Shown here: positions 52,901 through 64,000 of the stretch, in pieces
Numbering within the stretch: the first letter of the stretch is position 1
Layout: each line of letters begins with the position of its first letter
From: Ricordea florida
Taxonomy: Eukaryota; Cnidaria; Anthozoa; Corallimorpharia; Ricordeidae
Assembly: GCA_949710005.1 (NCBI GenBank)
Contig: OX453272.1
Location: forward strand, 19,245,262-19,309,261
Direction: 5' to 3'
Length of the DNA: 64,000 nucleotides
Notes under the pieces: model-generated
Databases searched by the model: none
What the model was told of the DNA's origin: nothing
Seen by the model: only the letters and a program-made list of their open reading frames with translations
Translations under genes and position numbers: made by a program

Positions 52901-55900
52901 TCGTGTCTTAAACGCGCATGCGTAGTGGCAAAATGTCTAAGCCTTAGGAATTACATTGAAATTAAATCGTTCTAATCAAAATTTTATTCGTAACTTAAAA
53001 CTTATGGTAAAATGTGCTATTACAACTAAAGAGAAGATTAAAAATGCTTACATAACTTACTTACCTAGAAGACGGTCGTCCTGCCCATACAATCTCCTAT
53101 AATGCATTTTGACCAAAATCTGTGAGGCTGAGTTTCTTGACAGCCAGCTGCATGTATCGTATCTCAGCGTCTAGAATGAGTATAAACACGAGATAAAGTG
53201 CGTTACAAAGTACATATTAAATGCTACAACACGGTAAAAGCGGCATATTAATCGGCAATCTGTGTAATAAGCACTCGTTTGATAAAGTTTAGTACTGTGT
53301 GAGCAGTCTTCTTTACAATCAGCTGACTTAAGTAAATATATGCACAGCTAAACTACAATATAATCACGAATCACAATCAATCTATTTTTATTCTTAAATA
53401 TTGCCTTTTGCGGTATAGCAAAAGTCGGAAAAGTGTCAGAATTGCAAAGATTCTGCAAAATAGGATAAAATGACCTTTATTCCAAGGGGGTAGGTTCGTG
53501 TCTTAAACGCGCATGCGTAGTGGCAAAAAGTCTAAGCCTTAAAAATTACATTGAAATTAAATCGTTCTAATCAAAATTTTATTCGAAACTTAAAACTTAT
53601 GGTAAAATGTGCTATTACAACTAAAGAGAACATTAAAAATGCTTACATAACTTACTTACCTAGAAGACGGTCGTCCTGCCCATACAATCTCTTATAATGC
53701 ATTTTGACCAAAATCTGTGAGGCTGAGTTTCTTGACAGCCAGCTGCATGTATCGTATCTCAGCGTCTAGAATGAGTATAAACACGAGATAAAGTGCGTTA
53801 CAAAGTACATATTAAATGCTACAACACGGTAAAAGCGGCATATTAATCGGCAATCTGTGTAATAAGCACTCGTTTGATAAAGTTTAGTACTGTGTGAGCA
53901 GTCTTCTTTACAATCAGCTGACTTAAGTAAATATATGCACAGCTTAACTACAATATAATCACGAATCACAATCAATCTAATTTTATTCTTAAATATTGCC
54001 TTTCGCGGTATAGCATAAGTCGAAAAAGTGTCAGAATTGCAAAGATTCTGCAAAATAGGATAAAATGACCTCTATTCCAAGGGGGTAGGTTCGTGTCTTA
54101 AACGCGCATGCGTAGTGGCAAAATGTCTAAGCCTTAGGAATTACATTGAAATTAAATCGTTCTAATCAAAATTTTATTCGAAACTTAAAACTTATGGTAA
54201 AATGTGCTATTACAACTAAAGAGAAGATTAAAAATGCTTACATAACTTACTTACCTAGAACACGGTCATCCTGCCCATACAATCTCTTATAATGCATTTT
54301 GACCAAAATCTGTGAGGCTGAGTTTCTTGAAAGCCAGCTGCATGTATCCTATCTCAGCGTCTAGAATGAGTATAAACACGAGATAAAGTGCGTCACAAAG
54401 TACATATTAAATGCTACAACACAGTAAAAGCGGCATATTAATCGGCAATCTGTTTAATAAGCACTCGTTTGATAAAGTTTAGTACTGTGTGAGCAGTCTT
54501 CTTTACAATCAGCCGACTTAAGTAAATATATGCACAGCTAAACTACAATATAATCACGAATCACAATCAATCTAATTTTATTCTTAAATATTGCCTTTTG
54601 CGGTATAGCATAAGTCGGCAAAGTGTCAGAATTGCAAAGATTCTGCAAAATAGGATAAAATGACCTTTATTCCAAGGGGGTAGGTTCGTGTCTTAAACGC
54701 GCATGCGTAGTGGCAAAATGTCTAAGACTTAGGAATTACATTGAAATTAAATCGTTCTAATCAAAATTTTATTCGAAACTTAAAACTTATGGTAAAATGT
54801 GCTATTACAACTAAAGAGAAGATTAAAAATGCTTACATAACTTACTTACCTAGAAGACGGTCGTCCTGCCCATACAATCTCTTATAATGCATTTTGACCA
54901 AAATCTGTGAGGCTGAGTTTCTTGACAGCCAGCTGCATGTATCGTATCTCAGCGTCTAGAATGAGTATAAACACGAGATAAAGTGCGTTACAAAGTACAT
55001 ATTAAATGCTACAACACGGTAAAAGCGGCATATTAATCGGCAATCTGTGTAATAAGCACTCGTTTGATAAAGTTTAGTACTGTGTGAGCAGTCTTCTTTA
55101 CAATCAGCTGACTTAAGTAAATATATGCACAGCTAAACTACAATATAATCACGAATCACAATCAATCTATTTTTATTCTTAAATATTGCCTTTTGCGGTA
55201 TAGCATAAGTCGGAAAAGTGTCAGAATTCCAAAGATTCTGCAAAATAGGATAAAATGACCTTTATTCCAAGGGGGTAGGTTCGTGTCTTAAACGCGCATG
55301 CGTAGTGGCAAAATGTCTAAGCCTTAGGAATTACATTGAAATTAAATCGTTCTAATCAAAATTTTATTCGTAACTTAAAACTTATGGTAAAATGTGCTAT
55401 TACAACTAAAGAGAAGATTAAAAATGCTTACATAACTTACTTACCTAGAAGACGGTCGTCCTGCCCATACAATCTCCTATAATGCATTTTGACCAAAATC
55501 TGTGAGGCTGAGTTTCTTGACAGCCAGCTGCATGTATCGTATCTCAGCGTCTAGAATGAGTATAAACACGAGATAAAGTGCGTTACAAAGTACATATTAA
55601 ATGCTACAACACGGTAAAAGCGGCATATTAATCGGCAATCTGTGTAATAAGCACTCGTTTGATAAAGTTTAGTACTGTGTGAGCAGTCTTCTTTACAATC
55701 AGCTGACTTAAGTAAATATATGCACAGCTAAACTACAATATAATCACGAATCACAATCAATCTATTTTTATTCTTAAATATTGCCTTTTGCGGTATAGCA
55801 TAAGTCGGAAAAGTGTCAGAATTGCAAAGATTCTGCAAAATAGGATAAAATGACCTTTATTCCAAGGGGGTAGGTTCGTGTCTTAAACGCGCATGCGTAG

Positions 55901-58900
55901 TGGCAAAAAGTCTAAGCCTTAAAAATTACATTGAAATTAAATCGTTCTAATCAAAATTTTATTCGAAACTTAAAACTTATGGTAAAATGTGCTATTACAA
56001 CTAAAGAGAACATTAAAAATGCTTACATAACTTACTTACCTAGAAGACGGTCGTCCTGCCCATACAATCTCTTATAATGCATTTTGACCAAAATCTGTGA
56101 GGCTGAGTTTCTTGACAGCCAGCTGCATGTATCGTATCTCAGCGTCTAGAATGAGTATAAACACGAGATAAAGTGCGCTACAAAGAACATATTAAATGCT
56201 ACAACACGGTAAAAGCGGCATATTAATCGGCAATCTGTGTAATAAGCACTCGTTTGATAAAGTTTAGTACTGTGTGAGCAGTCTTCTTTACAATCAGCTG
56301 ACTTAAGTAAATATATGCACAGCTAAACTACAATATAATCACGAATCACAATCAATCTATTTTTATTCTTAAATATTGCCTTTTGCGGTATAGCATAAGT
56401 CGGCAAAGTGTCAGAATTGCAAAGATTCTGCAAAATAGGATAAAATGACCTTTATTCCAAGGGGGTAGGTTCGTGTCTTAAACGCGCATGCGTAGTGGCA
56501 AAAAGTCTAAGCCTTAAAAATTACATTGAAATTAAATCGTTCTAATCAAAATTTTATTCGAAACTTAAAACTTATGGTAAAATGTGCTATTACAACTAAA
56601 GAGAACACTAAAAATGCTTACATAACTTACTTACCTAGAAGACGGTCATCCTGCCCATACAATCTCTTATAATGCATTTTGACCAAAATCTGTGAGGCTG
56701 AGTTTCTTGACAGCCAGCTGCATGTATCGTATCTCAGCGTCTAGAATGAGTATAAACACGAGATAAAGTGCGTTACAAAGTACATATTAAATGCTACAAC
56801 ACGGTAAAAGCGGCATATTAATCGGCAATCTGTGTAATAAGCACTCGTTTGATAAAGTTTAGTACTGTGTGAGCAGTCTTCTTTACAATCAGCTGACTTA
56901 AGTAAATATATGCACAGCTAAACTACAATATAATCACGAATCACAATCAATCTATTTTTATTCTTAAATATTGCCTTTTGCGGTATAGCATAAGTCGGCA
57001 AAGTGTCAGAATTGCAAAGATTCTGCAAAATAGGATAAAATGACCTTTATTCCAAGGGGGTAGGTTCGTGTCTTAAACGCGCATGCGTAGTGGCAAAAAG
57101 TCTAAGCCTTAAAAATTACATTGAAATTAAATCGTTCTAATCAAAATTTTATTCGAAACTTAAAACTTATGGTAAAATGTGCTATTACAACTAAAGAGAA
57201 CATTAAAAATGCTTACATAACTTACTTACCTAGAAGACGGTCGTCCTGCCCATACAATCTCTTATAATGCATTTTGACCAAAATCTGTGAGGCTGAGTTT
57301 CTTGACAGCCAGCTGCATGTATCGTATCTCAGCGTCTAGAATGAGTATAAACACGAGATAAAGTGCGTTACAAAGTACATATTAAATGCTACAACACGGT
57401 AAAAGCGGCATATTAATCGGCAATCTGTGTAATAAGCACTCGTTTGATAAAGTTTAGTACTGTGTGAGCAGTCTTCTTTACAATCAGCTGACTTAAGTAA
57501 ATATATGCACAGCTAAACTACAATATAATCACGAATCACAATCAATCTATTTTTATTCTTAAATATTGCCTTTTGCGGTATAGCATAAGTCGGAAAAGTG
57601 TCAGAATTGCAAAGATTCTGCAAAATAGGATAAAATGACCTTTATTCCAAGGGGGTAGGTTCGTGTCTTAAACGCGCATGCGTAGTGGTAAAAAGTCTAA
57701 GCCATAAAAATTACATGAAAATTAAATCGTTCTAATCAAAATTTTATTCGAAACTTAAAACTTATGGTAAAATCTGCTATTACAACTAAACAGAAGATTA
57801 AAAATGCTTACATAACTTACTTACCTAGAAGACGGTCGTCCTGCCCATACAATCTCTTATAATGCATTTTGACCAAAATCTGTGAGGCTGAGTTTCTTGA
57901 CAGCCAGCTGCATGTATCGTATCTCAGCGTCTAGAATGAGTATAAACACGAGATAAAGTGCGTTACAAAGTACATATTAAATGCTACAACACGGTAAAAG
58001 CGGCATATTAATCGGCAATCTGTGTAATAAGCACTCGTTTGATAAAGTTTAGTACTGTGTGAGCAGTCTTCTTTACAATCAGCTGACTTAAGTAAATATA
58101 TGCACAGCTAAACTACAATATAATCACGAATCACAATCAATCTAATTTTATTCTTAAATATTGCCTTTTGCGGTATAGCATAAGTCGGAAAAGTGTCAGA
58201 ATTGCAAAGATTCTGCAAAATAGGATAAAATGACCTTTATTCCAAGGGGGTAGGTTCGTGTCTTAAACGCGCATGCGTAGTGGCAAAAAGTCTAAGCCTT
58301 AAAAATTACATTGAAATTAAATCGTTCTAATCAAAATTTTATTCGAAACTTAAAACTTATGGTAAAATGTGCTATTACAACTAAAGAGAACATTAAAAAT
58401 GCTTACATAACTTACTTACCTAGAAGACGGTCGTCCTGCCCATACAATCTCTTATAATGCATTTTGACCAAAATCTGTGAGGCTGAGTTTCTTGACAGCC
58501 AGCTGCATGTATCGTATCTCAGCGTCTAGAATGAGTATAAACACGAGATAAAGTGCGCTACAAAGTACATATTATATGCTACAACACGGTAAAAGCGGCA
58601 TATTAATCGGCAATCTGTTTAATAGCACTCGTTTGATAAAGTTTAGTACTGTGTGAGCAGTCTTCTTTACAATCAGCTGACTTAAGTAAATATATGCACA
58701 GCTAAACTACAATATAATCACGAATCACAATCAATCTATTTTTATTCTTAAATATTGCCTTTTGCGGTATAGCATAAGTCGGAAAAGTGTCAGAATTGCA
58801 AAGATTCTGCAAAATAGGATAAAATGACCTTTATTCCAAGGGGGTAGGTTCGTGTCTTAAACGCGCATGCGTAGTGGTAAGAAGTCTAAGCCATAAAAAT

Positions 58901-61900
58901 TACATGAAAATTAAATCGTTCTAATCAAAATTTTATTCGAAACTTAAAACTTATTGTAAAATCTGCTATTACAACTAAACAGAAGATTAAAAATGCTTAG
59001 ATAACTTACTTACCTAGAAGACGGTCGTCCTGCCCATACAATCTCTTATAATGCATTTTGACCAAAATCTGTGAGGCTGAGTTTCTTGACAGCCAGCTGC
59101 ATGTATCGTATCTCAGCGTCTAGAATGAGTATAAACACGAGATAAAGTGCGTTACAAAGTACATATTAAATGCTACAACACGGTAAAAGCGGCATATTAA
59201 TCGGCAATCTGTGTAATAAGCACTCGTTTGATAAAGTTTCGTACTGTGTGAGCAGTCTTCTTTACAATCAGCTGACTTAAGTAAATATATGCACAGCTAA
59301 ACTACAAGATAATCACGAATCACAATCAATCTAACTTTATTCTTAAATATTGCCTTTTGCGGTATAGCATAGGTCGGAAAAGTGTCAGAATTCCAAAGAT
59401 TCTGCAAAATAGGATAAAATGACCTTTATTCCAAGGGGGTAGGTTCGTGTCTTAAACGCGCATGCGTAGTAGCAAAATGTCTAAGCCTTAGGAATTACAT
59501 TGAAATTAAATCGTTCTAATCAAAATTTTATTCGTAACTTAAAACTTATGGTAAAATGTGCTATTACAACTAAACAGAAGATTAAAAATGCTTACATAAC
59601 TTACTTACCTAGAAGACGGTCGTCCTCCCCATACAATCTCTTATAATGCATTTTGACCAAAATCTGTGAGGCTGAGTTTCTTGACAGCCAGCTGCATGTA
59701 TCGTATCTCAGCGTCTAGAATGAGTATAAACACGAGATAAAGTGCGTTACAAAGTACATATTAAATGCTACAACACGGTAAAAGCGGCATATTAATCGGC
59801 AATCTGTGTAATAAGCACTCGTTTGATAAAGTTTAGTACTGTGTGAGCAGTCTTCTTTACAATCAGCTGACTTAAGTAAATATATGCACAGCTAAACTAC
59901 AAGATAATCACGAATCACAATCAATCTAACTTTATTCTTAAATATTGCCTTTTGCGGTATAGCATAGGTCGGAAAAGTGTCAGAATTCCAAAGATTCTGC
60001 AAAATAGGATAAAATGACCTTTATTCCAAGGGGGTAGGTTCGTGTCTTAAACGCGCATGCGTAGTGGCAAAATGTCTAAGCCTTAGGAATTACATTGAAA
60101 TTAAATCGTTCTAATCAAAATTTTATTCGTAACTTAAAACTTATGGTAAAATGTGCTATTACAACTAAACAGAAGATTAAAAATGCTTACATAACTTACT
60201 TACCTAGAAGACGGTCGTCCTCCCCATACAATCTCTTATAATGCATTTTGACCAAAATCTGTGAGGCTGAGTTTCTTGACAGCCAGCTGCATGTATCGTA
60301 TCTCAGCGTCTAGAATGAGTATAAACACGAGATAAAGTGCGTTACAAAGTACATATTAAATGCTACAACACGGTAAAAGCGGCATATTAATCGGCAATCT
60401 GTGTAATAAGCACTCGTTTGATAAAGTTTAGTACTGTGTGAGCAGTCTTCTTTACAATCAGCTGACTTAAGTAAATATATGCACAGCTAAACTACAATAT
60501 AATCACGAATCACAATCAATCTAATTTTATTCTTAAATATTGCCTTTTGCGGTATAGCATAAGTCGGAAAAGTGTCAGAATTCCAAAGATTCTGCAAAAT
60601 AGGATAAAATGACCTTTATTCCAAGGGGGTAGGTTCGTGTCTTAAACGCGCATGCGTAGTGGCAAAAAGTCTAAGCCTTAAAAATTACATTGAAATTAAA
60701 TCGTTCTAATCAAAATTTTATTCGAAACTTAAAACTTATGGTAAAATGTGCTATTACAACTAAAGAGAACATTAAAAATGCTTACATAACTTACTTACCT
60801 AGAAGACGGTCGTCCTGCCCATACAATCTCTTATAATGCATTTTGACCAAAATCTGTGAGGCTGAGTTTCTTGACAGCCAGCTGCATGTATCGTATCTCA
60901 GCGTCTAGAATGAGTATAAACACGAGATAAAGTGCGTTACAAAGTACATATTAAATGCTACAACACTGTAAAAGCGGCATATTAATCGGCAATCTGTGTA
61001 ATAAGCACTCGTTTGATAAAGTTTAGTACTTTGTGAGCAGTCTTCTTTACAATCAGCTGACTTAAGTAAATATATGCACAGCTAAACTACAATATAATCA
61101 CGAATCACAATCAATCTAATTTTATTCTTAAATATTGCCTTTTGCGGTATAGCATAAGTCGGAAAAGTGTCAGAATTGCAAAGATTCTGCAAAATAGGAT
61201 AAAATGACCTTTATTCCAAGGGGGTAGGTTCGTGTCTTAAACGCGCATGCGTAGTGGCAAAAAGTCTAAGCCTTAAAAATTACATTGAAATTAAATCGTT
61301 CTAATCAAAATTTTATTCGAAACTTAAAACTTATGGTAAAATGTGCTATTACAACTAAAGAGAACATTAAAAATGCTTACATAACTTACTTACCTAGAAG
61401 ACGGTCGTCCTGCCCATACAATCTCTTATAATGCATTTTGACCAAAATCTGTGAGGCTGAGTTTCTTGACAGCCAGCTGCATGTATCGTATCTCAGCGTC
61501 TAGAATGAGTATAAACACGAGATAAAGTGCGTTACAAAGTACATATTAAATGCTACAACACGGTAAAAGCGGCATATTAATCGGCAATCTGTGTAATAAG
61601 CACTCGTTTGATAAAGTTTAGTACTGTGTGAGCAGTCTTCTTTACAATCAGCTGACTTAAGTAAATATATGCACAGCTAAACTACAATATAATCACGAAT
61701 CACAATCAATCTATTTTTATTCTTAAATATTGCCTTTTGCGGTATAGCATAAGTCGGAAAAGTGTCAGAATTGCAAAGATTCTGCAAAATAGGATAAAAT
61801 GACCTTTATTCCAAGGGGGTAGGTTCGTGTCTTAAACGCGCATGCGTAGTGGTAAGAAGTCTAAGCCATAAAAATTACATGAAAATTAAATCGTTCTAAT

Positions 61901-64000
61901 CAAAATTTTATTCGAAACTTAAAACTTATGGTAAAATCTGCTATTACAACTAAACAGAAGATTAAAAATGCTTACATAACTTACTTACCTAGAAGACGGT
62001 CGTCCTCCCCATACAATCTCTTATAATGCATTTTGACCAAAATCTGTGAGGCTGAGTTTCTTGACAGCCAGCTGCATGTATCGTATCTCAGCGTCTAGAA
62101 TGAGTATAAACACGAGATAAAGTGCGTTACAAAGTACATATTAAATGCTACAACACGGTAAAAGCGGCATATTAATCGGCAATCTGTGTAATAAGCACTC
62201 GTTTGATAAAGTTTAGTACTGTGTGAGCAGTCTTCTTTACAATCAGCTGACTTAAGTAAATATATGCACAGCTAAACTACAATATAATCACGAATCACAA
62301 TCAATCTATTTTTATTCTTAAATATTGCCTTTTGCGGTATAACATAAGTCGGCAAAGTGTCAGAATTGCAAAGATTCTGCAAAATAGGATAAAATGACCT
62401 TTATTCCAAGGGGGTAGGTTCGTGTCTTAAACGCGCATGCGTAGTGGCAATAAGTCTAAGCCTTAAAAATTACATTCAAATTAAATCGTTCTAATCAAAA
62501 TTTTATTCGAAACTTAAAACTTATGGTAAAATGTGCTATTACAACTAAAGAGAACATTAAAAATGCTTACATAACTTACTTACCTAGAAGACGGTCGTCC
62601 TCCCCATACAATCTCTTATAATGCATTTTGACCAAAATCTGTGAGGCTGAGTTTCTTGACAGCCAGCTGCATGTATCGTATCTCAGCGTCTAGAATGAGT
62701 ATAAACACGAGATAAAGTGCGTTACAAAGTACATATTAAATGCTACAACACGGTAAAAGCGGCATATTAATCGGCAATCTGTGTAATAAGCACTCGTTTG
62801 ATAAAGTTTAGTACTGTGTGAGCAGTCTTCTTTACAATCAGCTGACTTAAGTAAATATATGCACAGCTAAACTACAATATAATCACGAATCACAATCAAT
62901 CTAATTTTATTCTTAAATATTGCCTTTTGCGGTATAGCATAAGTCGGAAAAGTGTCAGAATTCCAAAGATTCTGCAAAATAGGATAAAATGACCTTTATT
63001 CCAAGGGGGTAGGTTCGTGTCTTAAACGCGCATGCGTAGTGGCAAAAAGTCTAAGCCTTAAAAATTACATTGAAATTAAATCGTTCTAATCAAAATTTTA
63101 TTCGAAACTTAAAACTTATGGTAAAATGTGCTATTACAACTAAAGAGAACATTAAAAATGCTTACATAACTTACTTACCTAGAAGACGGTCGTCCTGCCC
63201 ATACAATCTCTTATAATGCATTTTGACCAAAATCTGTGAGGCTGAGTTTCTTGACAGCCAGCTGCATGTATCGTATCTCAGCGTCTAGAATGAGTATAAA
63301 CACGAGATAAAGTGCGTTACAAAGTACATATTAAATGCTACAACACTGTAAAAGCGGCATATTAATCGGCAATCTGTGTAATAAGCACTCGTTTGATAAA
63401 GTTTAGTACTTTGTGAGCAGTCTTCTTTACAATCAGCTGACTTAAGTAAATATATGCACAGCTAAACTACAATATAATCACGAATCACAATCAATCTAAT
63501 TTTATTCTTAAATATTGCCTTTTGCGGTATAGCATAAGTCGGAAAAGTGTCAGAATTGCAAAGATTCTGCAAAATAGGATAAAATGACCTTTATTCCAAG
63601 GGGGTAGGTTCGTGTCTTAAACGCGCATGCGTAGTGGCAAAAAGTCTAAGCCTTAAAAATTACATTGAAATTAAATCGTTCTAATCAAAATTTTATTCGA
63701 AACTTAAAACTTATGGTAAAATGTGCTATTACAACTAAAGAGAACATTAAAAATGCTTACATAACTTACTTACCTAGAAGACGGTCGTCCTGCCCATACA
63801 ATCTCTTATAATGCATTTTGACCAAAATCTGTGAGGCTGAGTTTCTTGACAGCCAGCTGCATGTATCGTATCTCAGCGTCTAGAATGAGTATAAACACGA
63901 GATAAAGTGCGTTACAAAGTACATATTAAATGCTACAACACGGTAAAAGCGGCATATTAATCGGCAATCTGTGTAATAAGCACTCGTTTGATAAAGTTTA
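46913..64000. repeat. Right satellite array, same ~595-bp monomer, about 29 copies
   Basis: The same satellite resumes in the same phase after the inserted element and continues to the window edge. I see only type A monomers here (CTCGTTTGATAAAG). Units from about 47160 to 49560 share a private variant (CTGTGAGAATGAG in place of CTGTGAGGCTGAG). Private variants recur at exact multiples of the monomer: TTTCGCGGTA at 51621 and 54001 (2380 bp, 4 units), AATCTCCTAT at 53091 and 55471 (2380 bp), CTTTATAATC at 47956 and 49741 (1785 bp, 3 units), CAACACTGTA at 60961 and 63341 (2380 bp). This shows segmental, higher-order amplification. No gene is supported in this stretch. Confidence 0.97.

Noticed and set aside
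53766-54053. A 95-codon open frame on the minus strand inside the satellite
   Set aside because: It exists because a few substitutions in this monomer remove stops present in the other copies; neighbouring monomers lack it, and the product has no recognisable features.

Overview
The window is one intact Polinton/Maverick-type self-synthesising DNA transposon (an endogenous virus-like element) of 18,107 bp, at 28806..46912, sitting inside a long tandem satellite array with a monomer of about 595 bp. This points to a eukaryotic, most likely invertebrate animal, genome. The satellite has no gene I can support, and the element's proteins belong to families I associate with Polintons of invertebrates. 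The host species cannot be read from the sequence.

Layout. 1..28805: about 48 head-to-tail monomers. 28801..28805 and 46913..46917: a 5-bp target-site duplication, AAATA. 28806..29113 and 46605..46912: 308-bp terminal inverted repeats (TIRs) with 3 mismatches. 46913..64000: about 29 more monomers. The split monomer on the two sides (197 + 398 bp, counting the duplication once) adds up to exactly 595 bp, so the insertion is clean.

Element, left to right: a Cys/His repeat protein; protein-primed family B DNA polymerase (1294 aa, with an endonuclease VII-like insertion); an opposite-strand retroviral-type integrase whose 3' end overlaps the polymerase gene; then a rightward block of major capsid protein, A32-type packaging ATPase, a run of small membrane or coiled-coil proteins, an acidic-tailed protein that may bind ssDNA, an Rpb6/omega-like RNA polymerase subunit homologue, a zinc-ribbon protein, a penton-like minor capsid protein, a 59-aa membrane protein, a 513-aa conserved Polinton-type protein, and a SLOG/DUF2493 Rossmann protein. 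At the right end three leftward genes form an accessory block: a second Cys/His repeat protein and two unknowns. All reading frames are open and the TIRs are 99% identical, so the copy is young. I found no separate adenain-like maturation protease.

How the genes work together. Polymerase plus integrase copy and insert the element. Capsid proteins, ATPase and membrane proteins form a virion module. The Rpb6-like and SLOG proteins look like host-interaction or regulatory cargo. The most unusual feature is a modular expression layout. The start codon of each terminal gene is the last codon of the TIR, a third gene carries a diverged copy of the same leader ending at its ATG, and these genes are closed by homologous 25-27 bp palindromes (TTTTGTAACA-type) 14-29 nt after their stops. 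Unrelated perfect or near-perfect hairpins follow several other genes.
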